A DNA stretch of 64,000 bases from Coriobacteriaceae bacterium (GTDB lineage Bacteria > Actinomycetota > Coriobacteriia > Coriobacteriales > Coriobacteriaceae): positions 124,001-188,000 of the forward strand of contig CABJFQ010000002.1 in assembly GCA_902364975.1 (NCBI GenBank), given 5' to 3'. The position numbers and the translations under genes were made by a program. This document shows, piece after piece, positions 27,371-34,164 of the stretch. Each line of letters opens with the position of its first letter. Within the stretch, counting starts at the first letter, position 1. A model generated the notes under the pieces. It was given only the letters and a program-made list of their open reading frames with translations. It did not search any database and was not told the DNA's origin.

Positions 27371-27730
27371 ATGACCGTACTGTTTGTTGAATATCCCAAG
27401 TGCTCGACCTGCAAGAAGGCCAAGGCATGGCTGGACGAACACGGGGTAGAGTATATCGACCGCGATATCGTTTTGGACAATCCCACGGCTGATGAGCTTG
27501 CGACCTGGATTGCTCGTTCGGGGCTGCCGGTGCGGCGCTTCTTTAATTCGTCGGGCATGAAATATCGAGAGCTGGGCCTGAAGGCGCGTCTAGATGCGGG
27601 CATGACGGATCGGGAGTGCTACGAGCTGCTGGCGACCGACGGCATGCTGGTCAAGCGTCCGCTGTTGGTGGGCGACGACTTTGCGATTCCCGGCTTTAGG
27701 GAATCGGCTTGGGTCGAGGCGTTGCTGTAG
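27371..27730 (+). CDS. ArsC/Spx-like thioredoxin-fold protein
   Basis: 119 residues. MTVLFVEYPKCSTCKKAKAWL holds CxxC (Cys11, Cys14) at the start of the thioredoxin fold, then VEYIDRDIVLDNPTADEL and RRFFNSSGMKYRELGL, the usual ArsC/YffB/Spx core, ending KRPLLVGDDF. The CxxC is typical of Spx and YffB rather than classical arsenate reductase. It may be a redox regulator or an uncharacterised reductase. The ATG at 27371 has GGAGG 5-6 bases upstream; upstream codons lack one. Confidence 0.85.
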   Translation: MTVLFVEYPKCSTCKKAKAWLDEHGVEYIDRDIVLDNPTADELATWIARSGLPVRRFFNSSGMKYRELGLKARLDAGMTDRECYELLATDGMLVKRPLLVGDDFAIPGFRESAWVEALL

Positions 27731-27864
27731 CGGCTGCGGAAAGCGCGACCCGTTTTGAGCTTCGATTACGGGATACGGTTTCCGGTTGAGGGCTCGATGG
27801 GAAAGTGGGGACCAGTTTGAGCTTGAAATCTGGGACGCACTTTCCGCCGGCAGGCTTGCCCCAG

Positions 27865-28275
27865 TCAGTCCTCCAGCTGTGCCCATTCGTGCGGATCGTA
27901 GACCTTTACGTGCTTGTTGGGCTTGCCGCTCCAGTACTCCTCGTCCATAAAGGGCAGATATGCCTGAACGCCGGGGCAGATAAAGGGAATCCGCTGCTGT
28001 TGCAGTCGCTCGCGCTGTCGCTGCTCCAGGTGCGCCTCGGATATGACAGTCGGCATACCGGACAGCTCGACGAGGCTTGCCTGGATTCGCTTAAGGTCGG
28101 GGAGTCCCGCGTGCCATGACATCCGCATGATCAAAAAGGATGCACGGCGGTAGTTTGCCTGCATCACCGTGATGGCGGGGCGCAGAGTGGGATGGATTTT
28201 GTCCCGTTCGGGCCAAAGGTCAGCAGTGATCTCGAGGCCCAGGGTCTCCCATAGGTAATCAAGCTCTTCGTCCAT
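27865..28275 (-). CDS. Small conserved hypothetical protein, ligand half of a MarR-annotated family
   Basis: 136 residues, mostly charged and aromatic with no membrane segment. The part around ERLQQQRIPFICPGVQAYLPF resembles a stretch of a group of MarR-annotated regulators in lactic acid bacteria, but no HTH follows here. So it may be a free-standing domain of unknown function or the relic of a longer gene. The C-terminus (PHEWAQLED) looks natural. A 7-bp dyad with a 3-base centre lies upstream at 28345-28361. I do not assign a function. Confidence 0.5.
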   Translation of the reverse strand: MDEELDYLWETLGLEITADLWPERDKIHPTLRPAITVMQANYRRASFLIMRMSWHAGLPDLKRIQASLVELSGMPTVISEAHLEQRQRERLQQQRIPFICPGVQAYLPFMDEEYWSGKPNKHVKVYDPHEWAQLED

Positions 28276-28344
28276 GGCGCCTCGATATCCGTGTAATGAT
28301 GACGGTTTGATTGTGCCATCAGCCGTGAGTGCTGCATTGTTGTA

Positions 28345-28361
28345 ATCTACCAGCGGTAGAT
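28345..28361. promoter_or_regulatory. Small perfect dyad upstream of the hypothetical gene
   Basis: ATCTACC, AGC, GGTAGAT. It lies 70 bases before the minus-strand start at 28275. It could be an operator, but no regulator is assigned. Confidence 0.3.
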
Positions 28362-28467
28362 GTGGGATGTTTTACGGGCTTTGGCGCCGTACGTGTCGCT
28401 GGTGCTTCACAGGTCCTTCACGTGTCGGCCGTATTTGACTGAATTTCAAAAAAGTCAAAATTAGGGC

Positions 28468-28496
28468 TTGCGTCACGGCGGGACTTCCCGTATATT
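28468..28496 (+). promoter_or_regulatory. Promoter for the tRNA-Gln/tRNA-Glu pair
   Basis: TTGCGT (28468-28473), 17 bases, TATATT (28491-28496), 45 bases before tRNA-Gln. Spacing and boxes fit a strong sigma-70-type promoter. Confidence 0.65.
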
Positions 28497-28540
28497 TCTT
28501 TCTTGCGCAAAGGCACAGCCGAGCGCAGCGATGCAGTCAT

Positions 28541-28614
28541 TGGGATGTCGTCTAATGGCAGGACAGCGGATTCTGGTTCCGTCAATGGGGGTTCGACTCC
28601 CTCCATCCCAGCCA
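28541..28614 (+). tRNA. tRNA-Gln (CTG)
   Basis: A full cloverleaf: acceptor TGGGATG/CATCCCA, D arm, anticodon stem CGGA/TCCG with loop TTCTGGT (anticodon CTG), T-arm with GTTCGACTC. The U1-A72 pair is typical of bacterial tRNA-Gln. CCA is encoded (28612-28614). Confidence 0.95.
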
Positions 28615-28631
28615 TTGCATTTGCTACATAT

Positions 28632-28708
28632 GGCCCGTTCGTCTAGCGGTTTAGGACGCCGCCCTCTCAAGGCGGAGATCACCAGTTCGAATCTGGTACG
28701 GGCTACCA
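28632..28708 (+). tRNA. tRNA-Glu (CTC)
   Basis: Cloverleaf with acceptor GGCCCGT/ACGGGCT (G1-U72), anticodon stem CCGCC/GGCGG and loop CTCTCAA (anticodon CTC), T-arm with GTTCGAATC. CCA is encoded. It lies 17 bases after tRNA-Gln and shares its promoter. Confidence 0.95.
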
Positions 28709-28718
28709 AAATTGAACG

Positions 28719-28746
28719 CCCGGGCCTCGTAAGAGACCCGGGTTTT
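28719..28746 (+). terminator. Terminator of the tRNA operon
   Basis: CCCGGG and CTC (28719-28728) pair with GAG and CCCGGG (28733-28742), followed by TTTT. Confidence 0.8.
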
Positions 28747-28805
28747 GTGTATTGACCGATATTTAAGGCGCGCGTTGAGTCTGCCGCCCGGACCGAGGAG
28801 TTGTC

Positions 28806-29723
28806 ATGGACCTGCCTATCAGCTTGGAAGACATCACGTATGCCGAGAACTATCTGGCGCAGGGCGACCTGGCTACGGCGACGCCGCTGCTTGAGCGTCT
28901 GGTGGAGCTCGCCGAGGAGTATATCGACGCTGAGTGCAAGACGGAGGAGAAGCGCCAGTACTTTAGCTTCGACAGCAAGTTTGAGCGCCTGGCCTATCGC
29001 CGCGTGGAGAAGGATCCGCGCGAGCTGGTGCAGGTCGAGGTTCCCTTTGACCGCCTGTACTCCGACATGGCGTTTGCCTACATTCGCCAGCAGGATTATG
29101 TGAGTGCTCGGAATGCCCTGATGCAGGCCGTGCGTTGGGATCCCATGAACTGCAACTATCGCTTGGACTTGGCCGAGCTGTTCCGCGCGCTCGAGGACAA
29201 GCAGGAGTGGGCATCGCTCTCGTTCTCGGTGCTGGAGCGCGCGAGCGACGGTAAGTGCGCCGCACGCGCCTACACCAATTTGGGTCAGTACTTCTTGGAG
29301 CCCGAGACCGAGAACATTTCGGCTGCCGTGGGCTGCGCGCGTCTGGCGCTGCGCCTGGCGCCCAATGATGCGCATACGACGCGCCTGCTCAACAAGATCC
29401 ATACCACCTATCCGGATGCCGCGGACGAGAGTGACGACCATGTGATGGGTGAGCTCGCCCTGCAGGGCGTGCCGACCTCGCCTTCGGCCGAGATTGCCAT
29501 CTGCCTGATCATGTGTGCGACCGATGCTGCAAGCGACGGCGACAAGCAGGAGGCTACGCGCCTGACGGTGCGTGCTCGCGATTTGGTGGGCGAGGAGGCC
29601 TGCGCGGCGATTATCAAACTGGTGCGCGAGAGCGATGCCGAGCTTAACGCCGAGCGCAGGGCAAAGCGCGAGGCTGCGGGCTCAAACGCCGATGGCGCCA
29701 AGGAGGCCGGCGATGCCCAGTAA
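28806..29723 (+). CDS. Tetratricopeptide-type repeat protein
   Basis: 305 residues, soluble, made of helix pairs. Repeat units are seen at about residues 10-30 (AENYLAQGDLATATPLLERLV), 85-120 (AFAYIRQQDYVSARNALMQAVRWDP) and 145-200, each with the alternating small/large residue pattern of TPRs. The C-terminus is Ala/Glu/Asp-rich. The function is unknown. It overlaps the smpB start by 11 bases, so the two are translationally coupled, and may have a linked role in translation quality control; that link is inference. Confidence 0.72.
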   Translation: MDLPISLEDITYAENYLAQGDLATATPLLERLVELAEEYIDAECKTEEKRQYFSFDSKFERLAYRRVEKDPRELVQVEVPFDRLYSDMAFAYIRQQDYVSARNALMQAVRWDPMNCNYRLDLAELFRALEDKQEWASLSFSVLERASDGKCAARAYTNLGQYFLEPETENISAAVGCARLALRLAPNDAHTTRLLNKIHTTYPDAADESDDHVMGELALQGVPTSPSAEIAICLIMCATDAASDGDKQEATRLTVRARDLVGEEACAAIIKLVRESDAELNAERRAKREAAGSNADGAKEAGDAQ

Positions 29724-30183
29724 GCGCGAGCGCAAGCTCATTTCCAAGAATCGCTCGGCACATCACGAGTACTTTATCGATGAGACGTTTGAGTGCGGTA
29801 TTGAGCTGAGCGGTACCGAGGTCAAGTCGATTCGCGAGCGCGCCTGCCAGATTACCGATACCTTTGCACTGATTCGTGGCGGGGAGTGCTGGCTCGTCGG
29901 CCTGCATATCCACCCTTATAGCCATGGTGGCGTGTGGAATCGCGATCCCGACCGTCGGCGCCGTCTGCTGCTGCATCGCAAGGAGATCGACTTTCTTGAC
30001 GGCAAACTTCGCAACCGTGGTTATGCGCTGGTTCCGTTGGAGCTCTACTTTAATACCGACGGTCGCGTAAAACTGCTGCTGGGCCTGGGTCGCGGCAAGA
30101 AGCTCTACGACAAGCGCGAGGACATGGCCAAGCGTGATGTCCAACGCGAGATCGACCGCGCCCTCAAGGAACGCAACCGCTGA
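29713..30183 (+). CDS. smpB: SsrA-binding protein SmpB
   Basis: 156 residues. The signature is complete: ISKNRSAHHEYFIDETFECGIELSGTEVKSIR, the HIHPYSHGGVWNRDPDR loop, RRRLLLHRKEI, and the basic GRGKKLYDKREDMAKRD tail. SmpB carries tmRNA into stalled ribosomes. The ATG at 29713 lies inside the TPR gene end. No tmRNA gene is in the following 200 bases. RNase R, its usual partner, is at 19671-21806. Confidence 0.96.
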   Translation: MPSKRERKLISKNRSAHHEYFIDETFECGIELSGTEVKSIRERACQITDTFALIRGGECWLVGLHIHPYSHGGVWNRDPDRRRRLLLHRKEIDFLDGKLRNRGYALVPLELYFNTDGRVKLLLGLGRGKKLYDKREDMAKRDVQREIDRALKERNR

Positions 30184-30198
30184 CCGTCCTTCATAAGT

Positions 30199-30259
30199 TG
30201 CGGTGGAATACGGACTGGTTTGCCTGTTTGAGGGGCTATTCAGTCCCTATTTCACCGCA
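30199..30259. repeat. Two-part hairpin element after smpB
   Basis: Outer arms 30199-30210 and 30248-30259 (TGCGGTG core) pair with one mismatch; inner arms GGACTG (30212-30217) and CAGTCC (30241-30246) also pair. No T-run follows. A single copy was seen, role unknown. Confidence 0.45.
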
Positions 30260-30304
30260 GCTGCGGGTGTCTCATCTTTCTTACTGTTCTGACACATATG
30301 TTTC

Positions 30305-30338
30305 AAAGGCGGCGTCCGTTATGGGTGCCGCCTTTTTG
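30305..30338 (+). terminator. Intrinsic terminator before the flavin reductase gene
   Basis: AAAGGCGGC (30305-30313) and GCCGCCTTT (30327-30335) form a perfect stem, followed by TT. Confidence 0.75.
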
Positions 30339-30388
30339 TGGGTACATACATCCATGAGGTTCCAACCCGGGTTAGGGGAGTGATCGTT

Positions 30389-30892
30389 ATGGACAAAACA
30401 GCGTTCTTTACCATGCCGAGCGGTCTGTACGTGGTGAGCGCCGCGGCAGACGGGCTGCGCGCCGGCTGCGTCATCAACACTGCGGTGCAGGTGACGTCCA
30501 TGCCGCCGCGCATTTCGGTTGCCGTGAACAAGGACAACGTCACCTCGGGCGTCATCGCTTCGGCCAAAGCGTTCGCGCTGACCGTGATCGATCAGACCGC
30601 CGATATGCTCTACATCGGTAACTTTGGGTTCCGCACCAGCAGCGATTATGACAAGTTTGCCAAATACGAGACCCGCGAGACGGCTCTGGGCATGCCCTAT
30701 GTGCCCGAGCACGCGGCGGCCCTGTTTAGCTGCCATTTGATCGACACTGTGGATGTTGGCACGCATCTACTGTTTATCGGCGAGGTCGAGGATGCCGAGC
30801 GCTTGAGTGACGAGACGCCGCTCACCTACGATTACTACCATAAGGTCCTGAAGGGCAAGACGCCTCCGAAGGCGTCCTCGTATCAAGGCTAG
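30389..30892 (+). CDS. Flavin reductase domain (FMN-binding split barrel) protein
   Basis: 167 residues with the split-barrel layout of flavin reductases: FTMPSGLYVVSAAADGLRAGCVINTAVQVTSMPPRISVAV, then VTSGVIASAKAFALTVI and GTHLLFIGEVEDAERL. The ATG at 30389 has GGGGAG 8 bases upstream. A stand-alone rubredoxin follows about 90 bases later. In clostridial Hrb proteins a domain of this type is fused to rubredoxin and passes NAD(P)H electrons to flavodiiron proteins; the two are separate here. The likely role is oxygen or nitric oxide detoxification; the direct partner is not in the window. Confidence 0.85.
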   Translation: MDKTAFFTMPSGLYVVSAAADGLRAGCVINTAVQVTSMPPRISVAVNKDNVTSGVIASAKAFALTVIDQTADMLYIGNFGFRTSSDYDKFAKYETRETALGMPYVPEHAAALFSCHLIDTVDVGTHLLFIGEVEDAERLSDETPLTYDYYHKVLKGKTPPKASSYQG

Positions 30893-30909
30893 AAATGTTT
30901 TAAAAATAC

Positions 30910-30937
30910 TTGCATTATATTATTGAGAATCTATACT
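30910..30937 (+). promoter_or_regulatory. Promoter candidate for rubredoxin
   Basis: TTGCAT (30910-30915), 16 bases, TATACT (30932-30937), in an AT-rich stretch (TTATATTATTGAGAA) that may also carry a regulator site. It lies 45 bases before the rubredoxin start. Confidence 0.55.
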
Positions 30938-30981
30938 GATAAATGAAGTACATCACCAGTCGCGTTTGAGAGGAGAACATC

Positions 30982-31125
30982 ATGGCTGAGGAGAAGAAGA
31001 CGTATAAGTTCGTGTGCGTCGTTTGCGGTTACGAGGTTGAGGTCGATACGCCCGAGCTGCCCGAGGATTATGTGTGCCCGGTGTGCGGCGTCGGTCCCGA
31101 TCAGTTTGAGCTCGTCGAGGAGTAG
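30982..31125 (+). CDS. Rubredoxin (very small)
   Basis: A 47-residue rubredoxin: [16 protein letters not shown], then [20 protein letters not shown]. Cys-x-x-Cys pairs at residues 12/15 and 32/35 bind a single iron. The usual rubredoxin is 52-54 residues and has YxCxxCGYxYd; the loop between the two knuckles is shortened here. It is encoded 90 bases after the flavin reductase domain gene and has its own promoter and terminator. It was found by reading, since it is short. It probably works as electron carrier to flavodiiron or peroxide-reducing proteins. Confidence 0.92.
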   Translation: MAEEKKTYKFVCVVCGYEVEVDTPELPEDYVCPVCGVGPDQFELVEE

Positions 31126-31165
31126 CTCGTCGGCACGCGGCTCACGGCAACACATAGCTCTGTCC

Positions 31166-31202
31166 AAGGGCCCCGGTCGAATTCTCGGCCGGGGCCCTTT
31201 TC
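31166..31202 (+). terminator. Intrinsic terminator after rubredoxin
   Basis: AAGGGCCCCGG (31166-31176) and CCGGGGCCCTT (31189-31199) form a perfect 11-bp stem followed by TTTT. Confidence 0.88.
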
Positions 31203-31269
31203 CTCCGCCCCTAAGGGATCACGGTTGCTGTTGGCCGATCCTGTCTGTTGTGAGTCCGGCCGACCTTTT

Positions 31270-31409
31270 GTCTTAATCTGTAACGTCTAACGGTGGAAAT
31301 TGGGCCCACTTGTTACATATCGAGACAAACCAAAACCGTCCGGCAGAAGATCTCAATCTGTAACATCTAGACATCGAAAGCGGGTCTAGATGTTACAGAT
31401 CGAGACGTT
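31270..31409. repeat. TCTCRATCTGTAAC inverted-repeat element, paired copies (locus 1)
   Basis: Two hairpin units, 31270-31326 and 31351-31406, each with arms of TCT[CT]AATCTGTAAC and GTTACA[GT]ATCGAGA. The 24-base spacer (CAAACCAAAACCG..GCAGAA) is nearly identical to that of locus 2. It lies between the converging rubredoxin and mntH genes. Confidence 0.75.
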
Positions 31410-31433
31410 TGCCTGAGTAGGTGCCCCGCCCCA

Positions 31434-32690
31434 TTACATCCCTGTCAACAACACGACATCGAGAATCGTCACGATGGCACCGATCCCTACGAGCAGCGCG
31501 TTGAGTGGACGCGAATTGGCGTATTTGCCCATGACGCGGGGTGAACTGGTGAGCCGTATGAGCACAAAGACCGTAATCGGTAGCTGAAGCGACAGCAGTG
31601 CCTGACTCCAGATGAGACCTTCAAAAGGATTTGGGACGACCAGGCACGCCGTCACTGCGCCGACGAAACAGGCCGCCACCCCGATCGAGGAATGTCGGTC
31701 GTGGATATCGTATTCCTCGTCGAACATGCCCGCAGTGATGGTCCCCGCCGCCATGCCCGCTGTCACGCTGCTCGATAGTCCCGCGAACAGCAGCGCCACG
31801 GCAAAGATGGTCGAGCTCGCCGGGCCCAAGATGGGGGAGAGCGTGGCCGCTGCGACGGCGAGGTCGTCTACGACCATGCCGTGCGCAAAGAAGGTCGTTG
31901 CGGCCAGGATGACCATGGCCGAGTTGATTGCCCAGCCCACGCCCATCGAAAAGAGCGTGTCGAAGAGCTCGTAGTGCAGACGTTCTTCGATAACTTGCTC
32001 GCCTTGGCCTTCGAAGTGCATGGATTGGATGACCTCGGAGTGCAGAAAAAGGTTGTGTGGCATAACGACCGCACCCAGGACACTCACGATAATCGCGGCA
32101 GAGCCAGTGGGCATACTAGGCGTGATCCAGCTTGCGGTTGCTTGCGGCCAGTCGACTTTGACCAGCGCGAGCTCTGCTAAAAACGAGAGTCCCACCACAC
32201 CCACGAAGGCGATGATCCAGCGTTCGGCGCGCTTGTAGGAGCTCGTCATGAGCATCGCCATCGATACTGCCGCCACGATGACGCAGCCCGCGCGCACGGG
32301 CAGCCCAAAGAGCATTTGAAGGGCAATCGCGCCACCCAGGACTTCGGCCATGGCGGTGACGACGGTCGCGAGATAGGCACTGGCGAGTACCGTGCGTCCA
32401 ACGAAGCGGGGGAGGTAACGTGTCGTGGCCTCGGCAAGGCAGGCGCCCGTGGCGATACCCAGGTGCGCCGCGTTGTGCTGCAGCACAATGAGCATAATCG
32501 TGGACAGCGTGACGATCCACAGCAGCGCGTAGCCAAACTGCGAGCCCGCGGCCATATTGGAGGCCCAGTTGCCCGGGTCGATAAAGCCGACGGTCACGAG
32601 CAGCCCGGGGCCGATATGCCGCGCAATGTCTAGGCCTCCGTGACCGCCGGTGCGCCGGGAACCAAAGTGTTGTTTGAGATGGTTGAGCAT
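31434..32690 (-). CDS. mntH: NRAMP-family divalent metal transporter (MntH-like)
   Basis: 418 residues, eleven or so membrane segments. The NRAMP metal site motifs are present: DPGNW (about residues 38-42) in segment 1 and MPHNLFLHS in segment 6. They suggest Mn(II)/Fe(II) uptake driven by protons. The start at 32690 is preferred over an ATG 12 codons upstream because AGGAGC stands 7 bases before it. It is 75 bases after the gpmA stop on the same strand; a common operon is possible. A repeat hairpin (31351-31406) lies 28 bases past the stop and may end its transcript. Confidence 0.9.
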   Translation of the reverse strand: MLNHLKQHFGSRRTGGHGGLDIARHIGPGLLVTVGFIDPGNWASNMAAGSQFGYALLWIVTLSTIMLIVLQHNAAHLGIATGACLAEATTRYLPRFVGRTVLASAYLATVVTAMAEVLGGAIALQMLFGLPVRAGCVIVAAVSMAMLMTSSYKRAERWIIAFVGVVGLSFLAELALVKVDWPQATASWITPSMPTGSAAIIVSVLGAVVMPHNLFLHSEVIQSMHFEGQGEQVIEERLHYELFDTLFSMGVGWAINSAMVILAATTFFAHGMVVDDLAVAAATLSPILGPASSTIFAVALLFAGLSSSVTAGMAAGTITAGMFDEEYDIHDRHSSIGVAACFVGAVTACLVVPNPFEGLIWSQALLSLQLPITVFVLIRLTSSPRVMGKYANSRPLNALLVGIGAIVTILDVVLLTGM

Positions 32691-32765
32691 GGTGCGCTCC
32701 TGTGTATGGGCGGCGTGACGTCGCATCTGGGCCGTGCGGCGCCACGCGTCGGTTTTGGGTTGGGG

Positions 32766-33539
32766 CTACTTGTGTGCTTTGCCCTGATTGGCCACGGCGT
32801 CGATCTTGGCGGCGATGGTCGCCGGGTCGCCGATGTAGCGCTTGTCGAGGACGTTGAAATCGGTGTCGAAGGTGTAGACGAGCGGCACGCCGGTGGGGAT
32901 GTTGACCTTGAGGATCTCCTCGGGCATGAGGTGCTCGAGCTTCATGACGAGTGAGCGCAGGGAGTTGCCGTGCGCGGCGATGAGTACGCGCTTGCCGGCG
33001 AGCATCTGGGGGCGAATCTCGTCTTCGAAATAGGGCCAGGCGCGGGCGATCGTGTCCTTGAGGCACTCGGTATAGGGTAGCTGATCGGGCGCGATGTCGC
33101 GGTATTGCTCCTGGGTGTGGGGGTCGCGCGCGTCGTCCGGCTCGAGTGCCGGCGGGCAGATATCGAAGGAGCGGCGCCAGATGAGCACCTGTTCGTCGCC
33201 GTGCTCCGCGGCGGCATCGGCCTTGTTGAGACCCTGCAACGCACCGTAGTGGCGCTCGTTGAGCTTCCAGGATTTGATGACGGGCAGCCACTCGCGATCC
33301 ATTTGGCCGAGCACGATATCGAGGGTGTGAATTGCGCGCTTGAGACGCGAGGTGTAGCAGACGTCAAAGTCGAAACCGGCTTCTTTGAGGGCGCGACCGC
33401 CTGCTGCGGCTTCTTCGCGGCCCGTGTCGGTGAGCTCGACATCGGTCCAGCCGGTGAACAGGTTGAGTTTGTTCCACTCGGATTCTCCGTGACGGATAAG
33501 GACAAGTTGCATTGTCTGTCGGTCTGCTCGGTGCGCCAT
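32766..33539 (-). CDS. gpmA: 2,3-bisphosphoglycerate-dependent phosphoglycerate mutase
   Basis: 257 residues. Interconverts 3- and 2-phosphoglycerate in glycolysis. LVLIRHGESEWNKLNLFTGW contains the phospho-His (residue 17); ERHYGALQGLNK and the second catalytic His in AAHGNSLRSLV are present. It starts at 33539, with AAGGAGG 5 bases upstream on the minus strand, though MQLVLIRHG nine codons in is the usual family start. It is of the dPGM type, and a common operon with mntH downstream is likely. Confidence 0.93.
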   Translation of the reverse strand: MAHRADRQTMQLVLIRHGESEWNKLNLFTGWTDVELTDTGREEAAAGGRALKEAGFDFDVCYTSRLKRAIHTLDIVLGQMDREWLPVIKSWKLNERHYGALQGLNKADAAAEHGDEQVLIWRRSFDICPPALEPDDARDPHTQEQYRDIAPDQLPYTECLKDTIARAWPYFEDEIRPQMLAGKRVLIAAHGNSLRSLVMKLEHLMPEEILKVNIPTGVPLVYTFDTDFNVLDKRYIGDPATIAAKIDAVANQGKAHK

Positions 33540-33678
33540 AGGGGCCTCCTTGATCTGGCACGGTGTGCGTGCCGTTTGCTTGACGCCGCAAAGGATACCC
33601 GTTTTAAGCTTAAAAGTTAACCAAGCCTAACAAAATTGTTCTATTTGAATGGGATGGTGAAGGGGGGCTGCCGAAATG

Positions 33679-33813
33679 TCTCGATCTGTAACAGCTGGCC
33701 GCCAAAACCGGCCCTTCGTGTTACAGATCGAGACAAACCAAAACCGCTCCGCAGAAAATCTCAATCTGTAACATCTAGGCGCCAAAATCCGCTCTTCCTG
33801 TTACAGATTGAGA
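33679..33813. repeat. TCTCRATCTGTAAC inverted-repeat element, paired copies (locus 2)
   Basis: Hairpin units 33679-33734 and 33759-33813 with 14-base arms (TCTCGATCTGTAAC/GTTACAGATCGAGA and TCTCAATCTGTAAC/GTTACAGATTGAGA). The spacer matches locus 1 almost base for base. Confidence 0.8.
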
Positions 33814-33972
33814 TGTTTGAAGCGGTGAGCTTACAGGCCGAACTTGGGCGTCTTGTTGCCGCCCTTGAGGCCTGCTGTGTCGAGCCCCATCATGCAAAAG
33901 TCCGCATGGCCCTTGTTTCCAGAATGATTCAAAGGGGCCAGATGCATATGTGCCGGCTGTCCCTGCACTAAA

Positions 33973-34033
33973 ACGTGTACGTCAGCCTCCAAAGATGTCA
34001 AATTTCGACATGTTTGGGGGCTGACGTACATGT
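33973..34033. repeat. Long imperfect palindrome upstream of gltB
   Basis: ACGTGTACGTCAGCC..CCAAAGATGTC and its near-complement CGACATG..TTTGGGGGCTGACGTACATGT form arms of about 27 bases around an AATTT centre, with few mismatches. It may be another member of a dispersed palindrome family or a regulator site. Confidence 0.55.
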
Positions 34034-34164
34034 TTGATAGCAAGACGTTGATGGTCGGTGTGCGTTACGCGATTGTTTCGAAACGGGCGGGAAACACAGC
34101 GGGCCGGCGATGCTCCTAGTATGCCTAGTCAACTGACTGTCTAAATATCTAGGGGAGGATCGCG

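Larger units (their letters stand above)
33540..34164. other. Non-coding stretch with repeats between gpmA and gltB
   Basis: No gene seen. It holds paired TCTCRATCTGTAAC hairpins (33679-33813), a separate long imperfect palindrome (33973-34033), and the presumed gltB promoter and leader (about 34040-34155). Both strands lack a well-supported start codon. Confidence 0.6.

Noticed and set aside
30184..30388. tmRNA gene near smpB
   Set aside because: No tRNA-Ala-like acceptor or tag reading frame; only a hairpin element and a terminator.
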